Assembly (NCBI RefSeq): GCF_014805685.1
Contig: NC_060907.1
Location: 1,620,197 to 1,684,196 of the forward strand
Direction: 5' to 3'
Source of the DNA: Silurus meridionalis
Lineage: Eukaryota; Chordata; Actinopteri; Siluriformes; Siluridae
DNA: 64,000 bases
The notes beneath the pieces are model-generated. The model worked only from the letters and a program-made list of their open reading frames with translations, ran no database searches and was not told the DNA's origin. How positions within the stretch are numbered: position 1 is the stretch's first letter; each line of letters begins with the position of its first letter. The position numbers and the translations under genes are program-made. Below are positions 12,159 through 22,859 of the stretch, piece after piece.

Positions 12159-13015
12159 ATATAGATGAATATCATTAATTATTAATAATAACATTTAATT
12201 AAAGGTAAATTGAGCAAATGTGTTATTTCAGAAGTGTGTATTAAACTGGTAGCCCTTCACATTAATTGGTACTCAAGAAGTAGCTCTCGATGTCAAAAAG
12301 GTTGGTGACCCCTGGTTTAAAGACTATAATCACACTCTTGATGTCACCCAAATGAGGATGAGGTTCCCCTTTTGAGTCTGGTTCCTCTCAAGGTTTCTTC
12401 CTCATAACATCTACAGGAGTTTTTCCTTCACCACAGTCTCCATGGTGCTCATCAGGGATAAACACACATCGTTCACCTTCACTGTTAAATTGTGTAAAGC
12501 TGCTTTGAGACGATGTGTGTTGTGAAAAGCGCAATAGAAGTAAACCTGACTTACTGGCCCTGAACTTTCTATTCCTCAAGGAAATGAGTGGTGAGGTTCA
12601 CACACGTGTACATGTTTTTCAGAATGAGTGTTTTCTGTTGCAGTGACAGAAAGCATAAAGGATGAGAGACTGGAGGTTCAGGAAGTAGGATGAGACATCA
12701 ACTCTAATTCAATCGTTTTTTTTGTTGTTTGAGAACCTGTCACATTCCTCCCATTCCTTCTTCTCCGAGCCAGCGGATCTTCTCAGACACAAAAAATCCA
12801 AACAATGTTGCGAAGCACTAAACGCTACGCCGTGACATCCGGCAAATTCCACAGCACTGAAGAAGGGTGACGTTTAAGAAAGTAGTACGCAACAAGAAAC
12901 CACTGTTTCTCAGTTTAGTTTTTAGAAATGTTACTTTCATTTGTAAAACATTTTCACAAGAATATTACTCAACATTTCATACTTCCTGGGTGTTTTTCAG
13001 CCTACTCTTACTCTT

Positions 13016-13029
13016 AAAAGTGGAAGTGG
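13016..13029 (+). promoter_or_regulatory. PU.1/ETS-like box upstream of R1
   Basis: AAAAGTGGAAGTGG lies 123 bases before the R1 start codon and fits the purine-rich PU.1 consensus (A-rich then GGAAGTG). Comparable boxes precede the other receptors. No TATA box is evident, as is common in myeloid promoters. Confidence 0.5.
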
Positions 13030-13151
13030 ACTGCAAAAAATAATACAAACGCTGCATAGTCATAGAGGCAGAGGCACGGCGGACATGTAGGACTAGGAAA
13101 CATCTATCAGAACGTTGGGTTTTTATATTTATTTTATATTCTGCATTTAGA

Positions 13152-16100
13152 ATGAAGATGCTTCTCATCTTCACCTTCAGCCAGATTATAGGTAAGTAAA
13201 AGCACTTACTCAGCATTACACCAGTGTAGTTTCTCAAATGCTCCAATCTGATTGGTCAAAAAAAAAAAAGAAACTGTAATTATTTTATTTACAAATGTAA
13301 TCAACATATAACGAACACATGAATGCTCTAATGTGGAGCATGAACACATGGTCCACATGGGCTGGAGTGGAAGATCTGCCGCAGAGCTTCAACCCTGTTG
13401 AGAAAGAATTGGAAAATTTATTGGCGATTACAGAATATAATGTCATTTAGAAATAATTTTTGACCCCAATTTAAGATAAACATAACAAATAAGCAGCAAG
13501 AAACAATAAGATTAAATATTTTGATTTTGACCAAAAAACTAATTACTTTGGGAAGATTTCCAGCCTGCTGTTAAAAACCATATAAAGATGATCAGCTATA
13601 ATAAACTGATTTGTAATGATTATTTCAGAACAGTGCCTCTTACCAAGGGCTGGAATATTAGCCACCTTGTGAAGAGTCAGTTTTTAAACTGGATGTGTTG
13701 GAAAAATGTGCACAAGTCTAAGAATCTCAGCGATTTTGATACGTGGACAAATTAAAAGCTTCCTCAAAACACCAGGTCTTGTGAGGTTCATCCTGGTTTG
13801 CAGGGGTTAGAACCTATTACAAAAATGACCTAATAAAGAACAGGAAAACCTCGAGAGCCCTAATGATCTTGTCCTCTCCAGCTGAATATCATTTCCTACA
13901 CATTCACACTGGAAAATTCTTTAGCAATGGTTTAAAAAACAGGGCAAAAGTTCAGGATTTTAAGGATCTGCTGCTAATATTTGGTTGCCTGATACGACCA
14001 GAGGTCATGTAACGTCCAGGTCTTGATGGTTCAGATCTGTTTTAATGAAACTACTGTATGTAAAATATTAATCAGGTGGTTAGTGTTGTGGCTGATCAGT
14101 GAATGTGTTGAGTTTCATGGTTTTTATGTTGCACCATCGTCCTGGATCTTATTTCATTCCACTGTATTTCATTCTCCAGCTGGATCTGATGCTGTAACTA
14201 CAGTAACTGGATACAGAGGAAGATCAGTTCAGATTAAATGTCACTATGAATCTGGATATGAAGATTACAACAAGTATCTCTGCAGAGGTGACTGTTGGCT
14301 TGGAAACAAAGATGTTCCTGTTCAGTCTGGACCTCCTGCTGAAGACACCAGATTCTCTCTGTACGACGACACAACAGCCAAAATCTTCACCATCACCATC
14401 ACTGATCTGAGAGCAGAGGATGCAAACACTTACTGGTGTGGGATACAGCGGTTTGTGCCATTTAGAGATATTTACACAAAGCTTCAACTGCTGGTTGAAA
14501 TGGGTGAGTGTTTCACAGAGGAGACTGAAAGAATCTCACACAATAATGAATTGATTATAAACACATTGTGATTAAAACAGATTAATGAACTGTCCAGCTG
14601 GAAACAAGCTAATCTTGTAATGTAAACCTCTGATGATCACCTTCAAGTCACGTTTGTTATTGTTATTGCAAATTGATATGCAAAAAAAAAAATATATATA
14701 AATAAATAAATCCAAATGGGGCGACATTTTAAACTTTAAACTTCATTTACATTTAAGGCCACGAAAAAATTATTTTGAATCACTAAACATTTGTTTTACT
14801 GCTGCGCCAAGTCTCAAATCAAGCACCAAAATGCACCATGACGTGCACGTCCAGCAAATAAAACCGTCCGTGTGGAAACATAGCGAAAGTTCCGTTTGGT
14901 GTCCTGATGATTTAGAACATCGTAATTACTTTAAAACATCTACAACAATATTTTTACTGCCCCGTCATCTGAAATGTAAACAGCCTCGTCTGTTTGAGCA
15001 ACAGGCTCACTGCGAAGAAAGAGAAGTAATGGGGCCTTGTGGGTTTTTAATGTTCTTTTTTTTCCATGTGTTCAAAAACATGAAGAAAAACGTCTATGTT
15101 CTTTATGCTCAATGATGAGTTTGGTTTCAGTAATAATAAACATACATTTGCACAAAGCATCCGTATTTATCCATAAACATGTTAATGAGAATGTTAAAAA
15201 TGTGAAAAGTAATAATTTAAGATACATGTAGAACAGATAAAAATTGAGTAATTAAGTTGTGATTCATTATTAATTAACATTATTAATTAACATGTGATTG
15301 AATGATTAATCAAACAACAGCCCTAATTTATTATATATATATCCAGGTCATAAGTTTGGTTAAGTTTTGAGCATCGCATTCCATATTTAGTAGCACTTTG
15401 TTCTTCTAATTCTCCACTCTTCTGGGAAGATGTTCTACTAGATTTTGGAGTGTGCTTATGGATATTTGTGTTCATCAGTCACAAGTGTGTTAGTAAAGGC
15501 AGGTACTGATGTAGGTGAGGAGACCTGGGGTGCAGTCAGGGTTCACATTCATCCCAAAGGTGTTCAGTTGGGATGAGATCAGAGCTCTATAGCAGCAAGA
15601 TCTTCCTCTCCAAAGCATGTAAACCAGATCTTCACGGAGCTCATTTTGTGCACAGGGACATCACCATGCTGGAACAGGTTTGGGTTTCCAAGTTCAAGTG
15701 AATGCACAAATTTTATTATAGCGCCATCTAAAGACGTCCTGTACAATTGAGTGCCACCAGTTTTGTGGTAACAGTTTGGAAAATAAGCACATATCGCAGG
15801 AAAAGGCAGGTGTCCCAATACTTTTGGTAAACATAGTGTATATGAAAATTCATAGGTTCATAAATTGTGTAGGGAAAATGTGTGTGGCTAAATATAGATC
15901 AGCTACGCATAAAGGCACAATGGCTTTTATCAAGATGCACGTAAGTAAATCAGCTAAGCGATGAAGTGTGTACTCTCTGGAAAGGAGAACCTGGATTAGA
16001 GCTTGATCCTGTTTCTATTTCCTCAGATGACCCTGCCATCAGTACGGTCTCACAGTCCACACACACCACACAATCTGCTTCAACACTTACTGTGAGACCC

Positions 16101-17669
16101 CCAGTGCATGCTAACACCACCCCCCAAGCTCTAGGTATGGACTTTTCCACTGAGCTCTTCTTTATCGTATTTCTGACATGTCATTCATCATGTATAATTT
16201 TTTTCAGCTTAATTAGTAAACAAGATTCTTCCGATGTAGGATACGTCACTGTCCTGCTCAGCACTTCAGTGTTTTTAAATAGTCTTTATTTGCATCCTCA
16301 ATGAGTAACAATGATGTCACAGAATGGCACATTCCAAGAAAATGTAAAAAAAAATAATAAAAAAAAAAAACACGTCAATGATCTTTTTAAAAGGTTTTGA
16401 CACGAAGGCTGTGGTTTGTAAGTTAATAGGAAGTGCACATTTCGCAAAAAAAAACCACTTCACACTTCTCTAATCGAAGGTTACAAATTAGTTTCATAGT
16501 TTGTTTCTAACATTATTAATGGCTTTCAGTGTGAAAACTTTCTATGCATCGCACAGTGTCAGGTGCTGCTTCTCCTTACCTAATCCACCTTCTTCTTCTA
16601 CACACTTCCACTACATTCTCCATGGATTTCCTGTTACATGACATGCTTTGATGTGGTTTCAAATATAAATTTTTTTAAAAATGTTTATATCCTAATGTTA
16701 AAGATGTTTCAACAAATGTTAAAGGTGTGGCTACCTACCCCCTGATCAGTACATGTGCAGTGGTGTTGGCTGTTGGTGTGTTCATAGCAATCTACAGAAG
16801 AAACCGCTCAGGTAAATCCAGCTTTAATGTGTGTTTTTCAGATTTATTTATTATGATTTTCTAAATTCATTACGGGTCGCTTCACTGTTACTCACATGCT
16901 CATGGAAACAATTTTGTAAGGCAGTTATTCAGTGACTTGAATGTAACTCGTCATTTTGATGAAGCTACAAATTGGTCATGAGAGAAATCCACCCTGCTGT
17001 AGCTCCACTGTATTCTACAGGACAAACGTGTATGACTATGTGGTGTTTGCATTTAGTCCCACAAAAAGCCGACATCATCTAGTTTGTGGTTTGTGAGGAC
17101 ATTTTTTCAGCTGCTTATACAAAACTAATAAGAAATGACACGAGAAATCATCCTAAAGGTCCTAATCTCAGAGCTACACTTCGAAATCATCAATATCGCA
17201 ATACATGCATACATACATTGTGTTTACATATTTAACTGCACTTTGACAGATTGTATTGTTTATGCATTTTGGATGAACTTTCACACTTTGTTGCATTTCT
17301 CATCTCCTTGCAGGCTCTGTAACAGTGATGCAACCTTCCACTGAGGTACGAGGCAGTGATGTGCATCAGGGATTATTTTTCACAAGCAGTTAACTTGCAA
17401 AATATTTGAAAGATTTTTGCTTTCCGTTTCAGACAAATGAAGATAATGAAAGTGACCGATATGTTCTTCCTCCCCAAGCAAGAGAAATGCAAAATATACC
17501 TGAATCCATCTATCAGAATACAGACCGAACCACTAACCAATCAGATTCACTCTACCAGAGTCTGACCTTCACTATTAACCAATCAGACTCAGTCTACCAG
17601 ACTCTGCCCTTTAAAAATAACCAACCAGAGTCATTCTACCAGTGTCCAACCTCTATTACTAAGCAATAA
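13152..17669 (+). CDS. R1: CD300/CMRF35-like receptor with two ITIMs
   Basis: Exons: 13152-13191 (leader, MKMLLIFTFSQII), 14180-14503 (IgV), 16027-16134 (Ser/Thr stalk), 16704-16811 (TM), 17314-17345 (linker), 17433-17669 (tail). All junctions are GT-AG and the sum, 849 bases, gives 282 residues. The V domain has the canonical Cys pair (VQIKC and TYWCGI) plus the extra KYLCRGDC pair typical of CD300/pIgR domains. The TM segment has no charged residue and is followed by YRRNRS. The tail holds repeated tyrosine units: SIYQNT, then ITIMs SLYQSL and SVYQTL, then SFYQCP. This predicts an inhibitory leukocyte surface receptor recruiting SHP phosphatases. The second stalk exon of its paralogs survives only as a stop-containing relic near 16,207-16,236. 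A poly(A) signal is at 17869-17874. The ligand is unknown. Confidence 0.85.
15350..15842 (-). mobile_element. Tc1/mariner-like non-autonomous repeat in an R1 intron
   Basis: The right end reads GTGTCCCAATACTTTTGG, the usual end of this widespread fish repeat. On the minus strand a short stretch near 15,660-15,690 encodes NPNLFQHGDVPVHK, a decayed DDE-transposase catalytic segment of the HDNAPVHK type. No intact transposase remains. Confidence 0.55.
16207..16236 (+). pseudogene. Decayed second stalk exon of R1
   Basis: After a TTTTTCAG acceptor, GCTTAATTAGTAAACAAG aligns with the start of the 51-base second stalk exon of R2 (GCTAATCTGTTAAACACGG). It has in-frame stops, an internal deletion, and GTAGGA where the paralog has a GTATGT donor. 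R1 must skip it, shortening its stalk by about 17 residues. Confidence 0.7.
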
Positions 17670-18344
17670 GACTTCTACCAGAGCCGACCAGAGTCTGACC
17701 TTCACTAATAGCCAACAAGATTCAGGAGACCACGCTTGACCATACAAGAGAAATGGTTGTTACTTTCACAATGATTATTGTTATTTGTTTTTTTGTCTGT
17801 TTTTTGGCTTTTTGCCTGGACTGGAAATGACTTTTAATCTTTTTGTGAATACTTTTTAACATGTTCATAATAAAAACTCTGTTCCGTTCCTCAACTTGCA
17901 CTGGCCATGCGCCTAACAAGGCTGTAGATAAGTTCTGGTGTTTGAATATAAGCTTATTTTGTTATTTATTTTTACTTTAAATGTAAAACTTTTGACCGTC
18001 TCCATTGTATATTACAAAGAGATACTACACGTCTTTAAAGATAAGAATAAAGAAGATGATAAATTCACTGTGTGTATTCGTGACTTTATTACTTTTCAGT
18101 AATAATGCAGGTTTTTTTTTTTTACTTCGAATTGATTTTATGATATTTTGTTTGCTAGTTTCAGCAGTCCAACTGCTGGTCCTCGAACAAATACACTGTT
18201 TTTGAGCAGATTTTTTTGCCATCTGATATCAGACATCTCTTATGTTTCTAAAATATATTGACTGTATATGCAACATAAAAATATATGCAACATTCTTCTG
18301 AAACCAATTCCATCAATATAGTCCTATAATGTACAATTATATTT

Positions 18345-18600
18345 CCAAAAGTATTGGGACACCTGACTTTTCCTGCCATTTGAGGTTACAAACTGAAACC
18401 CCAAAGCAGAAGACACAAAGTCGTACAGGACGTCTTTGGATGTGGTAAAATACAATGTTGTGTTCATTTGAACTTAAAAACCCAAACCTGTTCCAGCATG
18501 ACAATGTCTCTGTGCTCAAAGCCAGCTCCAAGAAGATATGCTTTAGATGGTTTGGAGTGGAAGATTTCAAATGACTGTATAAGACTGTAGAAGGAACATC
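18345..18600 (+). mobile_element. Tc1/mariner-like repeat fragment
   Basis: It begins CCAAAAGTATTGGGACACC and contains AACCTGTTCCAGCATGACAA. It is a relative of the fragments at about 15.6 and 62.6 kb, but the other end is missing because it abuts the SINE-like repeat. Confidence 0.5.
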
Positions 18601-18890
18601 ACTCATAATCACACAGTACTCATGTTAGTTCTCTCTCTCCAGTGTTCTGTATTATTGAAAGATTTATGATCAAACTCTTGATGTCACCCAAATGAGGATG
18701 GGTTCCCCTTTTGAGTCTGGTTCCTCTCAAGGTTTCTTCCTCATAACATCTAAGGGAGTTTTTCCTTGCCACAGTCACCATGGCTGCTCATCAGGAATAA
18801 AAACACATCATTCACCTTTACTGTTGATTTCTGTAAAGCTGCTTTGAGACAATGTCTGTTGTGAAAAGCGCTATAGAAATAAACTTGACA
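18560..18890 (+). repeat. Fish SINE-like repeat
   Basis: Uninterrupted relative of the repeat at 10.5-12.5 kb. It has the CACCCAAATGAGGATGGG and TCTCAAGGTTTCTTCCTCAT blocks and ends with GTAAAGCTGCTTTGAGACA and GAAAAGCGCTATAGAAATAAA. Confidence 0.65.
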
Positions 18891-19467
18891 TCTTCAGGAG
18901 GGCCTGATACCGCACCAGGTAGATGCCAGTTAGTGTCTTCAGGATTTCTGTGAGTGTAAAGAACTCCAGAATGGCAAATCTTTTCCTGATTTCCTGGATT
19001 TTGTCATCAGTGTGGTGCAATACTTTATGGAACAGACTGGAACTGAGGAAACATGTAGTGTATGATAATAGTGGGCTATAAATACATATCTACATTAGAT
19101 CAAAACATTCACACACAAATTTCCCTCTCTCACTCACATTCCCCTCAACCACAACAACCACCACACAGACCAACTCAACCACACGATTAGTCGACACAGT
19201 AATGGTTTTCTATGGATGAAGAACATCACTTTTATGTAAAGTTCTGAGGTTTGTATGATTATGTGGAGGTGTTTTCTTACATAAAAGCTTAACATATAAC
19301 AGCGAGGTGAAGATGTAAGGTATGGGGTGGTCTGTGCACATCTCAGAAATAGCCCAGTTAGCAGGAAGTATATGTAGGTCACTCAGATGAACGTAAATAT
19401 GTGTACACAGGGGCAGTGCTACTTACCTCACTATCGGATTTTCTGAGTGACTTTCTGATACTCGGTT

Positions 19468-19480
19468 AAAAGTGGAAGTG
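19468..19480 (+). promoter_or_regulatory. PU.1 box / ETS-IRF composite element upstream of R2
   Basis: AAAGTGGAAGTGAAAA contains GGAAGTGAAA, which matches the ETS-IRF composite consensus GGAANNGAAA, 87 bases before the R2 start. The R6 promoter has the same position but AGAA instead of GGAA. Confidence 0.5.
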
Positions 19481-19566
19481 AAAAGTGACATTTCTATTAA
19501 AGTCAGTGCGAAGTGAGAAACATTCAGAGTGTCCAAAATTACCGTGTTTTGTGTTCTGGACTTAGA

Positions 19567-22559
19567 ATGAAGATCCTCTTCATCTTCACCGTCTGCCTGA
19601 ATATAGGTGAGTGCAAGAATGTTCATGTTCAAGTGACTGACTTATTAGGTACAACTTTACTGGCAAAGTCAATACAAATACGGTGACAATGAATTGCAAT
19701 TAGCAAGTATGTATTAAATATAGCACTTTTAGGGGAAGTTAAAAGATTTAGAAAATGTACTGATTAATATCTATACTAGGTGAGAAACCATCCTTAACTC
19801 CACGCTATGTGCTTTAGGATCAGGGCTGATACTTTATACTGATACTGAACCTCTGGTTCACCTGGTTCCTGTTGTTAATATTAGTATTATCTATCGAGTA
19901 CAGCAGAAAAAAGAACTCGTGTTGCATGACGTATGATATCGAATGTCAGTCTGAGTGTTATTCAAAATGAAGATCTTGCAGAAATGTGCAGTGCCTGTGT
20001 AAAGTGTGGAAACACCTAATCATTTATGGTTTTCGAGAAACACATGCATGTTTCTTTTATTTCTATTCACCAATATTAGGTAATTTAGCAACCTCAAAAC
20101 ATGAACGTTTTGCTAAAATCTTCTCTCCTGTGTTCCTGGTCTCACAGAAGTTCATCTGTTAGAGACAAAAATGTCACATTTGCACTTACAGTATGTGTTT
20201 TTGCTTTTTACTGAGAAACAAAAGAAAAAATAAACATGTCTCAAAAACCATAAAAGACTCAGTGTTTCCACACTTTTAACAGTCATTTGTACTTGGCTCT
20301 TCTCTTATACATCCTGGATATGGAGCTTCATTTTGGATTTACCTCTTTGTTCTGAATAATAATTCATTCTCCAGCTGGATCTGATGCTGTAACTACAGTA
20401 ACTGGATACAGAGGAAGATCAGTTCAGATTAAATGTCACTATGAATCTGGATATGAAAAGAACAACAAGTATCTCTGCAGAGGTGAATGTCCCCATTGGC
20501 CTGCAACCAAAGAGATTCCTGTTCAGTCTGGATCTCCTGCTGAAGACACCAGATTCTCTCTGTATGACAACACAACAGCCAAAATCTTCACCATCACCAT
20601 CACTGATCTGAGAGCAGAGGATGCAAACACTTACTGGTGTGTGGTAGAGCAGACAGGGCCTAATATTTACACAGAGCTTCAACTGCTGGTTGAAATGGGT
20701 GAGTGTTACACAGAGGAGACTGAAAGAATCTCACACAATAATTCATCGATTATAAAGTATTAAGGTGATTTAGGCAGATTGCTATTGGAAACAAACTCAT
20801 GCTGCTTAATTTCTATGGAATCATCATTTAAAAGTTTCCCAATCATCAACACATCAACACAAACATAATAAAATCGTTCTTTTTTTATATCTAGCCAAAA
20901 AAAAGGTAAATGAGTCTCAAATTGTTGATCATGCACCTAGAAACTGTAAAATGGAAACTGAAAAGAAGAACCTGGATTGTAGCTTGTTTTCTATTCTCTC
21001 AGATGATCCTGCCAGCAGTACTGTCTCACAGTCCACACACACCACATACTCTGCTACAACACATATCACGAGTCCATCAGTGGATTCTGAGACTCCTCCA
21101 GCTACAGGTAAGAACTTTTCCCCTGAGCTCTACTTTATTATATTTGTGCCATGTCAATAATCATGTCTCCTTTCTTCAGCTAATCTGTTAAACACGGTTC
21201 AACAGCAAACCACCGCTCCCTCGTACGATGGTATGTAGACCTGCATCTACACTGTAAACGAGTCCAAGACAAAACTGTCCAGGCAGAACACACCAGCACT
21301 CACCTTTTCAACTACACCGTTTGCAAAGTGCTTCACACTTCCCCTAACCACAGGGTCCGAGCTCCTTTTATACATCATTAATAGCCGCCAATCAAAACCT
21401 GCAGTGCACTATATCATCATTTAGATGTCTGTCCTAACAAATCTCACATGCCTACATTTTTTGTCTGGTACAGATGTTCCAGGTGTGTGTACCTACATCC
21501 TGATCAGTACAGGTGTGTTGGTGTTCACTGTTGGTGTGATTGCAGCAATTTACTTCAATAGAAAATGTCAAGGTAAAAAATCTTGATTTATTTGTTACCT
21601 CATGATCACCTGCTTCATTGTCATTGTAGCCAAAATTGAAGACAAAAGTAATACACCTCTGGATCTTTCACCTTCACTAATTATACACACAGTGACTGCT
21701 GGGTTAATATCGAGCAGAAGGTGGTTGGGTAGAATCCATATGCGATTTATTGGAGAAGCACAAAGTGATAGAATCCAAAACAATAACCAAAAAGTAGATC
21801 CATCAACTGAATACAGTCAGTGAGGCAAACAAATCCAATACACCAGACTCTGATAAATCATAGTTACAAAGTGGTTCAATATTTTAGTGAGAGCTCCCTC
21901 TGGTGGAGTGGTAGAGAACTCTTTGCTGGTCTGAGCGGGACTTGATATTAGCTAAACTACAGTCTGGGCTAGCGCTAGCCTCGTACCTTCAGAGAAAGGT
22001 TGGGGGCTTGGGGGTTGTTTCATTGTAGGCCTTTCAGTATATGAGTTGCTCTTGGTTTAATGTCGAAACATGTCATTGTGTGGTTGTATATAAAACAAAT
22101 CACACAATGCCATGTTTTGACATTAAACAGAACAGTTTCTGAAAAGTTTCAGATTTCAAAAGTTTCAACATTTCAGAGTTCCCGCAATAAAACTGTCCAC
22201 ACATTTGAAGCTGATATTCATCTTTCTAATTTTAGTACTTTATTTCAAATATTTCTTGCTTTTCTCATCACTTTTCAGGCTCTGACGCTGCGGCACAATT
22301 CAATGAGGTACGAACCAAAGATTTGCTTCTGGTATTACTTTTAGAAACAACTTCATTACGATATTTTGATGATTGTTCTTTTCAATTTCAGACAAGTGGT
22401 GTTTATGAGAACGAACCTAATTTCCTTCCACCCCAAGTAAGAATAAAAGCCCAAACACCCAGACCTGCCTCCCCGACGAGTCCTGATCCAGCAATCGCCC
22501 AATCAGACTCAATCTACGAGAATCCTTCTTTTATTAATTGGCAACCAGAAACAATCTAA
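19567..22559 (+). CDS. R2: CD300/CMRF35-like receptor with pYxN tail
   Basis: Exons: 19567-19606 (leader, MKILFIFTVCLNI), 20375-20698 (IgV), 21003-21107 (stalk), 21180-21230 (second stalk), 21474-21572 (TM), 22279-22307 (linker), 22392-22559 (tail). The total of 816 bases gives 271 residues with consistent phases. The V domain carries VQIKC, KYLCRGEC and TYWCVV plus an N-T-T glycosylation site (YDNTT). The stalk is Ser/Thr/Pro-rich and probably O-glycosylated. The TM helix lacks charge. The tail has GVYENE and SIYENP, which are pYxN motifs expected to bind Grb2-type SH2 domains; Y+3 is E or P, so neither is an ITIM. The gene shares leader, 5' flank and V-loop type with R6. A poly(A) signal is at 22849-22854. 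Confidence 0.83.
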
Positions 22560-22859
22560 ACAATCCTTTCTTTATGAATAAACTATAAGATTCAGGGTGT
22601 CACTCTTCACCATTCAGGTTCAATGATCTTATTTTAAAGCTAACTGTCACAGTGTTTGTTTTTTTAGATGTATATAAAATGATATTTCAGACATTCAGCC
22701 TGGAATGTCGATTACTCAATCGCAGTGTTTTATTTCTGGTTTTAAATAATATTTCATTTCCTGATAAATTTACCAACAAATAGTGTCAAGTCTGCATGTG
22801 ATAGTAAGTGATTTTTGGTTTCTTTCTGAAAACCACAATGAACTGTTCAATAAAATATT

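Larger units (their letters stand above)
10948..12314. mobile_element. Outer non-autonomous hAT element with 8-bp target duplication
   Basis: The ends are CAGGAGTCACCAAC and GTTGGTGACCCCTG, near-perfect terminal inverted repeats. They are flanked by exact 8-bp duplications GTTTAAAG (10940-10947 and 12315-12322), diagnostic of hAT transposition. The element interrupts the SINE-like repeat. Its interior is mostly the second hAT element nested within it, and it has no transposase gene of its own. Confidence 0.9.
10490..12555 (+). repeat. Fish SINE-like repeat, split by an hAT insertion
   Basis: The left part (about 10,800-10,939) and right part (about 12,323-12,550) join into one repeat whose intact relative lies near 18,560-18,890. 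Shared blocks are GTCACCCAAATGAGGATG, TCTCAAGGTTTCTTCCTCAT, and a tail with GTAAAGCTGCTTTGAGAC followed by GTGAAAAGCGC. The tail matches the conserved 3' end of fish SINEs such as the catfish Mermaid type, from memory. The left limit is uncertain. Confidence 0.65.

Noticed and set aside
14224..14487. Conserved antisense frames of 87-95 codons opposite every V exon (also near 20.4, 25.4, 45.0 and 52.9 kb)
   Set aside because: They recur only because the sense exons are near-identical and poor in the codons that make antisense stops. They match no known protein family.
14831..15231. Frames of 64-94 codons in R1 intron 2
   Set aside because: No splice logic, no domain, AT-rich; intronic chance frames.
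17433..17669. R1 tail read as an ITAM
   Set aside because: Two YxxL units are 10 residues apart, within a loose ITAM spacing, but Ser at -2 and Leu at +3 fit ITIM, and the units come from a repeat of variable number.
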